This document shows positions 55,551 through 64,000 of a stretch of DNA of 64,000 bases, piece after piece. The first letter of the stretch is position 1. Every line of letters begins with the position of its first letter. A program made the position numbers and the translations under genes. Where the stretch lies: the NCBI GenBank assembly GCA_024279135.1, contig JAJRRU010000010.1, positions 310,001 to 374,000 on the forward strand, in the 5' to 3' direction. Source of the stretch: Alphaproteobacteria bacterium (GTDB lineage: Bacteria; Pseudomonadota; Alphaproteobacteria; Rhodospirillales; Casp-alpha2). The notes under the pieces were generated by a model. That model worked only from the letters and a program-made list of their open reading frames with translations, was not told where the DNA came from and searched no databases.

Positions 55551-56510
55551 TTATTGAGCTTTGTACCGGTTTGTAGCACCGATCAATTCGTGAACGATGC
55601 CCGATTCGCTGCCGGCGTGTCCGGCGTCAACGATCACCCGGAAGTCTGCTTCCGGCCAGGCTTTGTGAATATCCCAGGCCGTTCGCATAGGCGTGCACAT
55701 GTCATAGCGACCCTGGACCAGAACAGCCGGAATATGCCGGATTTTATGAAGGTCACGGATAATCTGATCATCGGTCTCAAAAAATCCCCGGTTGATGAAA
55801 AAGTGGCATTCTATACGGGCGAACGCCAAGGCGAACTCGTCCCCGCCAAACGCCGCCTGTCGCTCCAGGTCGGGCCACAGTGACAAGGTGGAGCCTTCCC
55901 AGACAGACCAGGCCCGCGCGCATTCCAGACGAACTGCGTGGTCATCGCCGGTCAGGCGTTTGTAATAGGCGGCCATCAGGTCGCCGTGCTCGTCGACCGG
56001 GATGGGGGCCAGAAATGTTTCCCAGATATCGGGATATACATGGCTCGCCCCGTCCTGATAAAACCACAGTAATTCAGAACGGCGCAGGGTAAACAGACCA
56101 CGCAAGACCAGTTCCGTAACCTGTTGGGTATGGCTCTGGGCATAGGCCAGGGCCAGACAACTGCCCCATGAACCGCCGAAAACTTGCCATTTTTCGATAC
56201 CCAGATGGCCGCGTAATGCTTCAATGTCGGCCACCGAATGCCAGGTCGTGTTATCGTCAAGACAGGCATGAGGTTTGGACCGCCCGCAACCGCGCTGGTC
56301 GAACAACACAATACGGTAAGCCTGGGGATCAAAATAACGCCTGAAGTTTTCATTACACCCGCCACCGGGTCCGCCATGCAGGAAAACTACCGGCTTGCCA
56401 TCCGGGTTGCCACATTCTTCATAATAAAGTTCGTGGATGTCAGAAACACGGAGCATTCCAGTATTGTACGGACTGATTTTTGGATACAGGATACGGTCAT
56501 AATGGGTCAC
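55551..56510 (-). CDS. pip: prolyl iminopeptidase
   Basis: A 319-residue alpha/beta hydrolase of the S33 family. The oxyanion loop is HGGPGGG (about residues 45-51), the nucleophile is Ser114 in GGSWGSCLALAYA, and DQRGCGRSKPHA is the family hallmark. It removes N-terminal proline from peptides. It fits with the aminopeptidase P at 43-45 kb in proline-peptide recycling (inference). It follows the methyltransferase gene by about 41 bases on the same strand. Confidence 0.94.
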   Translation of the reverse strand: MTHYDRILYPKISPYNTGMLRVSDIHELYYEECGNPDGKPVVFLHGGPGGGCNENFRRYFDPQAYRIVLFDQRGCGRSKPHACLDDNTTWHSVADIEALRGHLGIEKWQVFGGSWGSCLALAYAQSHTQQVTELVLRGLFTLRRSELLWFYQDGASHVYPDIWETFLAPIPVDEHGDLMAAYYKRLTGDDHAVRLECARAWSVWEGSTLSLWPDLERQAAFGGDEFALAFARIECHFFINRGFFETDDQIIRDLHKIRHIPAVLVQGRYDMCTPMRTAWDIHKAWPEADFRVIVDAGHAGSESGIVHELIGATNRYKAQ

Positions 56511-56551
56511 GGGCAGAACCTCACTCTTGGGTTATATCGGGATATATGATG

Positions 56552-57247
56552 TCAGGGTTTGGTGAAAATATTGATACGCATGGGCTGGTCGAAACGATAT
56601 CCTTTATCCTCAAGCACCCCGAGTTTGTCAAAGGTTTCGCGTAAACGACCGTCGTATTTATCAAACAATGATTGACGGGTTGGTTCGATGCGGATGCTGT
56701 CGTCACGAAAATCTTCATAGTCATCATAGAAAAAAGCAGTCGCATAGGTAATCTCGCAGGCACTTTCCATGCGCGGGCTTATGTCCTGTAAGGCCTGGAT
56801 GGCAGACGCACGAACCTCGGTTTCATCGTCGATGGGCTCGTGCAGTTCAAATCCGCTGCCCCCGGCCAGGGGTTCGGCGCAATAGATGATACCGTGCGGG
56901 CGAACGACCCGAAATGCCTCGCTCAAAGCCTCAGCCATTTGCTGGTGTGGAATATGGTGCAATGAATTAAAAAATATGGCGGCATCGAATAGACCGTCAT
57001 GGAATGGCAAAGCCTGACCGACGCCCTTTACATAGATTTCATCATCTTGTTTTTCAGTTGCCCGGGCTTTTGCCAGTTGGGCCTCGCCGCATTCAAGCCC
57101 GACGACTTTGGCCCCATAGCGGGTCATGTAGCGGGCGAGTTTTCCGGCACCACTGCCTATGTCGATAATATAACATTGATCGAGTTCCAGATTTTCTCTG
57201 AGCACCGAACCATTGGTTCGAAATTCCAGTGTCTGCGACGTGTCCAT
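56552..57247 (-). CDS. class I SAM-dependent methyltransferase
   Basis: A 231-residue methyltransferase. Motif I is IIDIGSGAGKLARYM (about residues 28-42), motif II is VVGLECG, and FNSLHHIPHQQMAEALSEAFRVV follows as motifs III-IV, in the UbiE/methyltransf_11 style. It methylates an unknown substrate. A universal stress gene diverges across about 114 bases. Confidence 0.9.
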   Translation of the reverse strand: MDTSQTLEFRTNGSVLRENLELDQCYIIDIGSGAGKLARYMTRYGAKVVGLECGEAQLAKARATEKQDDEIYVKGVGQALPFHDGLFDAAIFFNSLHHIPHQQMAEALSEAFRVVRPHGIIYCAEPLAGGSGFELHEPIDDETEVRASAIQALQDISPRMESACEITYATAFFYDDYEDFRDDSIRIEPTRQSLFDKYDGRLRETFDKLGVLEDKGYRFDQPMRINIFTKP

Positions 57248-57291
57248 GGCAATTACTTTCAGGAGATTGTTTTACAAGATGGTGATCATTC

Positions 57292-57297
57292 TATAAT
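57292..57297 (+). promoter_or_regulatory. candidate -10 box for the universal stress gene
   Basis: A perfect TATAAT (57292-57297), with TTGTTT 19 bases upstream (57267-57272). The AT-rich leader continues to the GGAG of the universal stress protein gene. Confidence 0.45.
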
Positions 57298-57361
57298 TTT
57301 AAAAAATAATTTCCAGATGATAATCAAATAATTCTAATCTATTAAAAGTGGGAGAATGTTT

Positions 57362-57877
57362 ATGTTATCCAGTATCATCGCCGCAACCGATGGTTCGGCT
57401 CACGCTCAGAATGCCCAGAAACTTGCCATTGATATGGCGGTTAAATACGGTGCAAAGATCACCTTTGTTCATGTTCTGACACATGATCATCCCTCTGAAG
57501 AATTAAAGCGAATGGTTTCGGTTGAACATCTTTCCGGAACCAAAGAAAAAACACATACGGCCATTCCGCTGATTATGGAAGAACGGTATGCATTTTCGCG
57601 TCCCGATACGTCCGAGGCACGTGTTATCGTGGTACTGGGTGAGCGAATTCTTAAAAGTGCAAAAGACAGCGCCAAGAAAGCAGGCATCAAGGATGTTGCC
57701 GTTGAAATTCGTTCCGGTGACTATGCAAACTGCATTCTCGAGGCCGCAGACAAAGCCGGGGCGGACCTGATTATTCTGGGTCGTCGCGGGCTGAGCACAT
57801 TAAAAGGTTTCGTGACGGGCAGTGTATCGCACAAGGTGTCGCAACGTGCCAGTTGTTCTGTCATGACCGTAAGATGA
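57362..57877 (+). CDS. universal stress protein (UspA family)
   Basis: ATG 57362 fits GGAG at seven bases' distance; ATG 57356 is too near. The product is 171 residues. The ATP-binding motif G-x2-G-x9-G-S is complete (GRRGLSTLKGFVTGS), so it should bind ATP. UspA proteins support survival in stress or stationary phase. The CaiB-type CoA-transferase gene starts 10 bases downstream, so they are probably co-transcribed. Confidence 0.92.
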   Translation: MLSSIIAATDGSAHAQNAQKLAIDMAVKYGAKITFVHVLTHDHPSEELKRMVSVEHLSGTKEKTHTAIPLIMEERYAFSRPDTSEARVIVVLGERILKSAKDSAKKAGIKDVAVEIRSGDYANCILEAADKAGADLIILGRRGLSTLKGFVTGSVSHKVSQRASCSVMTVR

Positions 57878-57887
57878 ATAAAGAGCC

Positions 57888-59105
57888 ATGGCAGAGGCAT
57901 CCGTAAAAAACCTGCCGCTCCACGGTATTCGTGTTCTCGATGTAGCGACATTTATCGCCGCACCCTATAGTGCTGCCATCCTTGGTGAATTCGGCGCCGA
58001 GATTATCAAGATAGAAGCGCCGGACAAGGGCGATCCATTGCGGGCTTTTGGGACACCCACACAGCGCCACGACAGTACTTTGATGTGGTTGTCGGAAGCT
58101 CGCAACAAACAATCTCTCACCTTGAACCTGAAGACGCCGGAAGGCGTGGATATCTTCAAAAAGCTGGTTGCCAGGACCGATGTGGTCTGTGAAAACTTCA
58201 GGCCCGGAACCCTGGAGAAATGGGGGCTCGGCTGGGACGTTCTGCATTCGATAAACCCGGCGCTGGTTATGTTGCGGGTCTCTGGATATGGCCAGAGCGG
58301 TCCCTATCGCGACAGGCCGGGGTTCGCACGGATCGCTCATGCAATGAGTGGACTGGCGGCTTTGTCTGGCATGCCCGGCGAAACACCCGTGACGCCGGGA
58401 TCAACCTCGCTTGGTGATTATATCTCCGGATTGTATGGCGCCGTCGGCGTCCTTCTGGCCTTGCGTCACCGCGATCAAACCGGGGTTGGGCAGATGATTG
58501 ATGTGGGGCTGTATGAATCCGTCTTTCGGGTTCTCGATGAACTGGCACCGGCCTTCGCGCGCAACGGGACGGTTCGTCAACCGGAAGGCAGCGGCACCCG
58601 CAATGCCTGTCCCCACGGACATTTCCCGACCCGCGATGACAAATGGATCGCGCTGGCATGCACAACAGACAAGATGTTCGCCCGCCTGGCACACGCCATG
58701 GGCAAACCGGAACTTTGCGCAACGCAGAACTATGGCCAACTCCGCATCCGGCTGGCCGCCCATGAAAAAATTGACAAACTGGTTGCAGCCTGGACCGGGT
58801 CAAAAACCCGCGACGAGATCATGGCGCTGTGTCTGGACCATGAGGTGCCTGCCGGGCCGCTTAATACCATTGAGGATATCTTTGATGATGAACAGTTTGC
58901 CGCCCGTGGCAACCTGTTGTCGTTCGAGCATCCCGAACTGGGAGAGATCGTCGTCCCCAACGTATTTCCCAACCTGTCGGAAACACCGGGCCAGATAAAC
59001 TCTTTGGGGCCGGGTCTGGGACAGGACAGCCAAAGCATCCTTGAAAACCTGATCGGTCTCAGCGAACAGGAAATCAAGGCCTTGCGCGATAAAGGTGTTA
59101 TCTAG
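57888..59105 (+). CDS. CaiB/BaiF-type (class III) CoA-transferase
   Basis: A 405-residue family III CoA-transferase. The catalytic Asp177 is in STSLGDYISGLYGA, equivalent to Asp169 of formyl-CoA transferase. The N-terminal GIRVLDVATFIAAPYSAAIL and IKIEAPDKGDPLRA are typical. Such enzymes move CoA between organic acids, for example in carnitine, mesaconate or itaconate use. The substrate is unknown; a link to C4/C5 acid metabolism of the ethylmalonyl pathway is speculative. It ends 4 bases from the convergent ABC permease gene. Confidence 0.92.
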   Translation: MAEASVKNLPLHGIRVLDVATFIAAPYSAAILGEFGAEIIKIEAPDKGDPLRAFGTPTQRHDSTLMWLSEARNKQSLTLNLKTPEGVDIFKKLVARTDVVCENFRPGTLEKWGLGWDVLHSINPALVMLRVSGYGQSGPYRDRPGFARIAHAMSGLAALSGMPGETPVTPGSTSLGDYISGLYGAVGVLLALRHRDQTGVGQMIDVGLYESVFRVLDELAPAFARNGTVRQPEGSGTRNACPHGHFPTRDDKWIALACTTDKMFARLAHAMGKPELCATQNYGQLRIRLAAHEKIDKLVAAWTGSKTRDEIMALCLDHEVPAGPLNTIEDIFDDEQFAARGNLLSFEHPELGEIVVPNVFPNLSETPGQINSLGPGLGQDSQSILENLIGLSEQEIKALRDKGVI

Positions 59106-59108
59106 GAT

Positions 59109-59963
59109 CTATTGTGGCGATAAGCCACGCAACCGTTCGGAGCGGCGGCGCAACAGCTCAAGCACCGTTAACAGGCAGATCGACAGGAATACCAGCAAGG
59201 TGGCTACCGCCAGAATGGTCGGGCTGATCTGTTCACGCAGGCCGGACCACATCTGGCGCGGAATGGTCCGTTGTTCGAAACTTGCCAGGAACAACACCAT
59301 GACCACTTCATCAAACGAGGTGATAAAGGCAAACAACGCCCCGGAGATGACACCGGGCAGAATAAGCGGCAATGTCACCGTGAAAAATGTTCGTGTCGGC
59401 GCACTGCCCAGACTGGCAGCAGCCCGGATCAGGCTTTGATCGAAACTCGACAGGGTTGCGGTTACGGTTATCACCACGAAAGGGGTTCCCAGTACGGCGT
59501 GGGACAGGATTATACCCAAATAAGTTCCGGTCAGGTTTACCTTTGAATAGAAGAAGAACATGGCTGCTGCGGAAATAATAATCGGAACAATCATCGGTGA
59601 AATCAGCAGCATCATAATGATATTACGATAGGGCATGAAAGGACGGCTCAGGCCCAGCGCAGCCATAGTGCCGAGTACGGTAGCAACAATGGTGGCAAAA
59701 AACCCGATAATGAAACTGTTTTTCATGGAGTGCAGCCATTGATCATTATCAATGATATCGCGATACCAACGCAGGGAAAAAGCTTCCGGGTCTAAAGAGA
59801 GCATACCCTGGGTGAACGTAAAATACGGTTCGGAATTGAAGGACAGTGGGATAATGACCAGGATCGGCAGGATCAGGAACAGGAATACCAGCCCGCAGAA
59901 TACGCGGAAGCCGTAATACCACGTCCGTTCCAAAGCTCCAGCATAGGGGGGAATGCCTGACAT
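59109..59963 (-). CDS. ABC permease, PotC-like
   Basis: A 284-residue permease with six transmembrane helices. The EAA loop with a conserved Gly is in AAASLGSAPTRTFFTVTLPLILPGVISG (shown as LGSAPTRTFFTV). It fits the PotC/inner-membrane subunit of spermidine/putrescine-type importers. It is the last gene of the importer operon, 5 bases after the PotB-like permease gene. Confidence 0.92.
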   Translation of the reverse strand: MSGIPPYAGALERTWYYGFRVFCGLVFLFLILPILVIIPLSFNSEPYFTFTQGMLSLDPEAFSLRWYRDIIDNDQWLHSMKNSFIIGFFATIVATVLGTMAALGLSRPFMPYRNIIMMLLISPMIVPIIISAAAMFFFYSKVNLTGTYLGIILSHAVLGTPFVVITVTATLSSFDQSLIRAAASLGSAPTRTFFTVTLPLILPGVISGALFAFITSFDEVVMVLFLASFEQRTIPRQMWSGLREQISPTILAVATLLVFLSICLLTVLELLRRRSERLRGLSPQ

Positions 59964-59968
59964 ATTTG

Positions 59969-61240
59969 TTATCCCATCTTCATCTTATCGATGCCAATTA
60001 TCCGGTTATAAGCCAGATAAATCAGCAATATAGCGGCGAGAAGAACCCCGCCCAAAGCCGCCGCAAGACCCCAGTTCAGGGATTTCTGCATGTGGAAGGC
60101 AATGAAATTGGAAATCAGCTGGCCGGTGCGTCCGCCGACCAGTGCCGGGGTTATGTAATATCCGACCGACAGGATAAACACCAGGATCGAGCCAGCCGCC
60201 ACGCCCGGAATGGTCAGCGGTAGATAGATCTTGTAAAAGGCATAGGCCTGGTTGGCACCGAGCGAACGCGCCGCCCGCATATAGCTGGGCGGTATGGTCT
60301 TCATGACGCTGTACAGCGGCAAGACCATAAACGGCAACAGAATATGTGACATGGCGACGATGGTTCCGGTCATGTTATAGATCATCTGAATGCGGTTTTC
60401 GTCATCTATAAAGCCGAAATAAACCATCAGATCGTTCAGGGTTCCCTGGGTTTGCAACAGTACGATCCACGAGGTGGTTCGTACCAGCAGCGAGGTCCAG
60501 AATGGCAGCAGCACCAATATCATCAACATGTTGCTGGTTCGAACCGGCAATGTGGCCATCAAAAAAGAGATCGGGTAGGCCAGGAACACACAAATCAGAG
60601 TGATGGCAATACTGATGTAGAAGGTGCGCCAGAACAGGGTCAAATAAATCTGGCGTTCTTCCGGTTGGGCGACGATCTTGCCGGTTTCACTGTAGCGCAT
60701 GTCGATACTGTTAAGATAAAAGCTTGCAGTATATTTCTGTGAGGCTTTTTTCAGGGCGACCCAGGTTCGCATTTCACCCCATTTTTCGTTGAGCCCGATG
60801 AACCAGTCCTTATAGGGGCCTTCGGTTTTCTTTTTGAGCTTGCGGGCCGTCTGGGTGATCATGGAACGCGACCCGGTTATATCGTAATTCAGGCGGGTCG
60901 CAACTTTACCCTGGTTTTTCAGCTTTCCCGCGGCGCGTAAATCATCGGCCAGGATTGCAAACAATGCCTCGTCCGGTATAGCCCTCTCGTCCCAGTCCTG
61001 AATTTCACGGCTCAGGTTCGGGATATTATCGTGAATGGCCGGGTTGTCGATGCTGCGAAACAGCATTTGAATAATTGGGAAAATAAAAGAAACAAGGATA
61101 AAGGCCAGCAAGGGAAGCGCCATAATGAGGGCTTTCCTGCGCTTGTTGCGCTCCGCGATTGCCAGCGCCTGTTTCAGCGGCATACCGGACGCATCCAGCA
61201 TGATGTCATCTGCAGTTGGCGTTGTCGCTGTTACAGCCAT
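59969..61240 (-). CDS. ABC permease, PotB-like with a large periplasmic insert
   Basis: A 423-residue permease. The first transmembrane helix is about residues 38-60. Then comes a hydrophilic segment of about 145 residues (62-205, e.g. DDLRAAGKLKNQGKV, YKDWFIGLNEKWGEM), after which the five other helices follow. The EAA loop is RAARSLGANQAYAFYKIYLPL. Usual PotB proteins have about 285 residues, so the insert is extra and may contact the binding protein. It follows a stem-loop that separates it from the solute-binding gene. Confidence 0.92.
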   Translation of the reverse strand: MAVTATTPTADDIMLDASGMPLKQALAIAERNKRRKALIMALPLLAFILVSFIFPIIQMLFRSIDNPAIHDNIPNLSREIQDWDERAIPDEALFAILADDLRAAGKLKNQGKVATRLNYDITGSRSMITQTARKLKKKTEGPYKDWFIGLNEKWGEMRTWVALKKASQKYTASFYLNSIDMRYSETGKIVAQPEERQIYLTLFWRTFYISIAITLICVFLAYPISFLMATLPVRTSNMLMILVLLPFWTSLLVRTTSWIVLLQTQGTLNDLMVYFGFIDDENRIQMIYNMTGTIVAMSHILLPFMVLPLYSVMKTIPPSYMRAARSLGANQAYAFYKIYLPLTIPGVAAGSILVFILSVGYYITPALVGGRTGQLISNFIAFHMQKSLNWGLAAALGGVLLAAILLIYLAYNRIIGIDKMKMG

Positions 61241-61293
61241 TGTTAATCTGCCTTCAAATATTGAAGATATAAATCATATTTGGGTAAATGGCC

Positions 61294-61328
61294 GGGGGTG
61301 TCCGTATATAATTTCACGGCACACCCCC
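61294..61328 (-). promoter_or_regulatory. intercistronic stem-loop of the importer operon
   Basis: GGGGGTGT (61294-61301) pairs with ACACCCCC (61321-61328), extended by CCG/CGG with one bulge and a 12-base loop. It lies between the stop of the solute-binding gene and the PotB-like permease. No T tail follows on the minus strand. Such hairpins can stabilise binding-protein mRNA and reduce permease transcription (inference). Confidence 0.65.
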
Positions 61329-61340
61329 AAACCAGATTTT

Positions 61341-62432
61341 TTATTTAGCAAGCCAGGCGGCGAAACGTTCGTTCATTTCGTCGGCGTGATCTGCCCACCA
61401 TTCAAAGTCGTTCAGAATGGCGGTTTTCATGTTTTCGGGCGCAGTTGGCATATGCGGCAGCATGGCGATGCCTGCTGTGGCATGGTTGCCAATCATCCCG
61501 GAAGACGATTTACGGGCCGGGCCATAGGAAATGTACTTGGCCTGGTCAGCAAGACGCTGGGTGTCGGTAGAGTACTTGATGAAATCAAGTGCCGCTGCTT
61601 TGTTTTTGGAACCTTTTGGAATAACCCACAGGTCAAGGTCAAGAATCTGACCGTCCCAAACGATTTCAAAAGGTTTGTTTTCGGCGACCTGGGCGTTAAA
61701 GATACGTCCATTATATGCCGTTGCCATAACAACTTCACCATCGGCCAGCATCTGCGGAGGCTGTGCGCCGGCTTCCCACCAGATCACATCGTCTTTGATC
61801 TTGTCGAGTACGGCGAAGGCGCGATCAACACCGGCTGATGTGCTCAGTACATCATAGATGTCAGCCGCTTTAACGCCATCGGCGATCAGAGCGAACTCAA
61901 GGTTTGGTTTTGCACCTTTACGCAAACCACGCTTGCCGGGGAATTTGCTGGTATCGAAGAAATCGGCCATGCTTTTTGGGCCGCCAGCGGGGAATTTAGT
62001 TGTGTCATAGGCATATACCGTTGACCATACGATGGTTGCAACAGCACAATCGGTCAGCGCACCATCGATGAAGTCATCGGTGGCAGGCGTGCCATCGGGA
62101 GCCGCCGGAAGCATGCTCGCATCAATAGTCTCCAGAATGCCTTCATCACACCCGCGAACCGCGTCTGATAATTCAACATCGAGCAGATCCCAGGTCACGT
62201 TGCCAGCTTCCACCTGGGCACGAACCTCGGCCAGGCCACCGGAATAATCTTCTGAATTGATCTTGGTTCCGGTCATTTTGGTATAAGGCTTGTGATAAGC
62301 TTCAACCTGACTGTGCGTGTAGGCACCGCCCCATGAAACGATCGTTAGAGCATCAGCCATGGCTGCGCTTGTCATACCGCCGATTAGTGCTGCAACAGCA
62401 GCAAATGTTGAAAATTTTAGTATTTTATTCAT
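61341..62432 (-). CDS. polyamine-type extracellular solute-binding protein
   Basis: ATG 62432 (MNKILKFSTFAAVAALIGG) is preceded by CAGGGAGAA and gives 363 residues with a cleavable signal ending SAAMADA. The mature protein follows the PotD/PotF fold: LTIVSWGGAYTHSQVEAYHKP, SGGLAEVRAQVEAGNVTWDLL. It captures its ligand in the periplasm. The ligand (polyamine, or a related small cation) is inferred from the family. Confidence 0.9.
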   Translation of the reverse strand: MNKILKFSTFAAVAALIGGMTSAAMADALTIVSWGGAYTHSQVEAYHKPYTKMTGTKINSEDYSGGLAEVRAQVEAGNVTWDLLDVELSDAVRGCDEGILETIDASMLPAAPDGTPATDDFIDGALTDCAVATIVWSTVYAYDTTKFPAGGPKSMADFFDTSKFPGKRGLRKGAKPNLEFALIADGVKAADIYDVLSTSAGVDRAFAVLDKIKDDVIWWEAGAQPPQMLADGEVVMATAYNGRIFNAQVAENKPFEIVWDGQILDLDLWVIPKGSKNKAAALDFIKYSTDTQRLADQAKYISYGPARKSSSGMIGNHATAGIAMLPHMPTAPENMKTAILNDFEWWADHADEMNERFAAWLAK

Positions 62433-62513
62433 TCGGTTTCTCCCTGTAATTTGGTTGCTTTGCCGAGGCAACCTTGTTTGCCACTTTTTATTATTTTGGC
62501 GCGGCAGCAAAAA

Positions 62514-62542
62514 ATAACATCATTGGCTCTATGGCATGTCAA
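62514..62542 (-). promoter_or_regulatory. internal sigma70 promoter before the solute-binding gene
   Basis: On the minus strand the -35 TTGACA (62537-62542) and -10 TGTTAT (62514-62519) are 17 bases apart. The solute-binding gene starts about 75 bases after the predicted transcription start, so it can be expressed separately from the ATPase gene upstream. Confidence 0.65.
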
Positions 62543-62581
62543 CCATGAATTAACTACAAATCTCCTGTGTGATTATGCCAA

Positions 62582-63685
62582 TTATAACCCTTCATAGAAG
62601 TCCAATGCACGGCAATCATTCGTTTTCCAACCAATCTTGATGGTTTCTCCTTCGCTCATGTGCGCGACGTTGCTGGAATTGGGCACTTTGATGATAAATT
62701 CATCATTGCCACACACATTGACCCGGGTGCGGATGTGATCACCCAGATAGATAAGCTCCCTGACGGTGGCATCAAAAATATTGTTGAAATCCGTACTATC
62801 TGCATTGACCTGAACACGTTCGGGGCGCAAGGAAAGTGTCGAGCGTTCGCCGACTTGCGATACATTAATTCGCACAGCCGTTACCATGTCACCGGAGTCC
62901 AGTTCCACCGTAGCTGTGTCGTCTGAAATTTCTTTTACAATGCCGTTTAGGCGATTGTTTTCACCGATAAACTGGGCAACAAAGGCGTTGTCTGGCTTTT
63001 CATACAGGTCCGCAGGAGCGGCCAGTTGCTGGACAATTCCGTCTTCGAACACGGCGATGCGATTGGACATGGTCAGGGCTTCGGACTGGTCATGGGTCAC
63101 ATAGACCACGGTCACGCCCAGCCGTTCATGAATATGCTTGATCTCATACTGCATTTGCTCACGCAGTTGTTTGTCCAGCGCGCCCAGGGGCTCATCCATC
63201 AAAACGAGCTGCGGATCAAAAACCAGAGCGCGGGCCACGGCAACACGTTGCTGTTGGCCGCCGGATAACTGGGCTGGCCTGCGGTGGCCGAAGCCTCCCA
63301 GTTGGACCATATCCAGTGCCCGGTTGACTTTTTCTTCGGTCTCGGCCTTGCCCATACCACGGACCTCCAGCGGAAATGCCAGATTTTCGGCCACGCTCAT
63401 ATGGGGGAACAGGGCATAGTTCTGAAACACCATGCCGATGCCGCGTTTGTGGGGGGCCACGTTATTGATCGGTTTGCCGTCGAGCATGATGTCGCCATGG
63501 GTGGTCGGTTCGAAACCGGCCAGCATCATCAGACACGTGGTTTTGCCGGAGCCAGATGGGCCAAGCATGGTGAGAAACTCACCGCGAGCAATATCCAGGT
63601 TAAAATCTTTTACGACGAGTATCTCGCCATCGTAACTTTTCTGGACCCCGATGAAACGTACGAGTGGATCATTAGTATCAATCAT
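62582..63685 (-). CDS. ABC transporter ATP-binding subunit (PotA-like)
   Basis: ATG 63685 (MIDTNDPLVRFIGVQKSYDG) gives 367 residues; an upstream open stretch is not protein-like. It has Walker A GPSGSGKTT, a Q loop, signature LSGGQQQR, Walker B LVLMDEP and the H-loop His in VTHDQSEA. A C-terminal TOBE domain follows (about residues 245-367). It powers the polyamine-type importer. A TATAAT at 63707-63712 is a plausible -10 box. Confidence 0.94.
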   Translation of the reverse strand: MIDTNDPLVRFIGVQKSYDGEILVVKDFNLDIARGEFLTMLGPSGSGKTTCLMMLAGFEPTTHGDIMLDGKPINNVAPHKRGIGMVFQNYALFPHMSVAENLAFPLEVRGMGKAETEEKVNRALDMVQLGGFGHRRPAQLSGGQQQRVAVARALVFDPQLVLMDEPLGALDKQLREQMQYEIKHIHERLGVTVVYVTHDQSEALTMSNRIAVFEDGIVQQLAAPADLYEKPDNAFVAQFIGENNRLNGIVKEISDDTATVELDSGDMVTAVRINVSQVGERSTLSLRPERVQVNADSTDFNNIFDATVRELIYLGDHIRTRVNVCGNDEFIIKVPNSSNVAHMSEGETIKIGWKTNDCRALDFYEGL

Positions 63686-63767
63686 GCGCCAAGATTCCGC
63701 CCTGTTATTATATAGTTGTATGTGTTTTTTTTTATTTAAAAAGTAACACTGTAAACACAATACACAA

Positions 63768-63786
63768 ACTTGTCCCAAGGGCAAGT
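63768..63786 (-). terminator. candidate terminator between a partial gene and the ATPase gene
   Basis: An 8-bp stem (acttgtcc / gggcaagt with one G-T pair) and a CAA loop, 60 bases after the stop of the partial gene at 63846. On the minus strand it is followed by the T-rich run TTTGTGTATTGTGTTT. Confidence 0.45.
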
Positions 63787-63845
63787 GATACGAAGGTGGG
63801 GTAAAGTTGTCTGGTGTGGCGTTAAGGATCAGGAATAGCGGTGCG

Positions 63846-64000
63846 TTATTCTGCAGGTTTTATACTGAATCTCTTGCGCCATTTATCCAGGTCGTTGCGG
63901 TGGCGGCCCGCTAATTGGCTTTTTTCTTTTGCCAGCAGGTCCTTGATGTTCTGCATTTCTTTTGCGGCTTTTCGAATTCGATTAATCTGGGCCGACAGGG
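63846..64000 (-). CDS. hypothetical protein (C-terminal 50 residues; start outside window)
   Basis: The minus strand is open from the window end to the stop TAA at 63846-63848. The visible sequence is basic, charged and helix-prone (INRIRKAAKEMQNIKDLLAKEK, shown as IKDLLAKEK; ending RFSIKPAE). It ends 60 bases before a candidate terminator. The family cannot be told from this fragment. Confidence 0.5.
   Translation of the reverse strand, partial: LSAQINRIRKAAKEMQNIKDLLAKEKSQLAGRHRNDLDKWRKRFSIKPAE

Noticed and set aside
1-64000. CRISPR array, prophage or insertion sequence
   Set aside because: I found no regularly spaced repeats, cas genes, integrase, transposase or phage structural genes on either strand.

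Overview
The window is a gene-dense chromosomal segment of an alphaproteobacterium, probably a free-living, Rhodospirillales-like one (inference). The basis is the gene order rpmH-rnpA-yidD-yidC-engB-argB, the argD-argF-hslO operon, the purC-purS-purQ and purL-bolA-grxD blocks, a complete trio of ethylmalonyl-CoA pathway genes (mcd, ccr, ecm), tRNA genes with an encoded CCA, and a moderate G+C content. I see no prophage, integrase, transposase, rRNA operon or CRISPR array. Most of the window is housekeeping and metabolism.

Layout. 1-7.6 kb: MscS-type channel (3' end outside the window), PaaI-like thioesterase, small membrane protein, tRNA-Arg(ACG), OmpA-like lipoprotein, gpt, a lone receiver protein, panC and panB. 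7.7-13.2 kb: lipoprotein gamma-glutamyltranspeptidase, sensor histidine kinase, a mercuric-reductase-like flavoprotein and its TVP38-family membrane partner. 13.4-18.8 kb: rpmH (GTG start), rnpA, yidD, yidC, engB, argB, then convergent GNAT and recX. 18.9-25 kb: ABC-2 type permease, argD-argF-hslO behind a near-consensus promoter, a lipoprotein and a radical SAM/SPASM protein with an unknown N-terminal domain. 25-30.2 kb: trkH, folE, an overlapping pair of a second radical SAM enzyme and an atypical metallophosphatase, a MazG-like protein, tRNA-Gly(CCC) and a second lone receiver. 30.2-36.1 kb: S-formylglutathione hydrolase, aminotransferase, TlpA-like Tat lipoprotein with a ChaN-like protein, and a PabB-PabC fusion. 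36-41.3 kb: mcd and ccr diverging from ecm. 41.3-41.8 kb: an AT-rich orphan gene and a short inverted-repeat element that look acquired. 41.8-47 kb: M20 amidohydrolase, aminopeptidase P, small lipoprotein, argH and lptM. 47-54 kb: the purine block, with an OmpA-family protein and a rhomboid protease between purQ and purL. 54-64 kb: NRDE protein, tail-anchored small protein, prolyl iminopeptidase, methyltransferase, universal stress protein with a CaiB-type CoA-transferase, and a four-gene polyamine-type ABC importer.

How the genes work together. Arginine biosynthesis is spread over argB, argD-argF and argH; purine synthesis over purC/S/Q/L; pantothenate over panB-panC; folate over folE and pabBC. 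The ccr/mcd/ecm trio indicates assimilation of acetyl-CoA units through the ethylmalonyl-CoA pathway. The least explained parts are the radical SAM-metallophosphatase pair (27208-29057), the radical SAM/SPASM protein with its helical N-terminus (23546-24973), the PaaI homologue with a displaced active-site Asp, and the orphan gene plus CACAGAG inverted-repeat element at 41331-41803.
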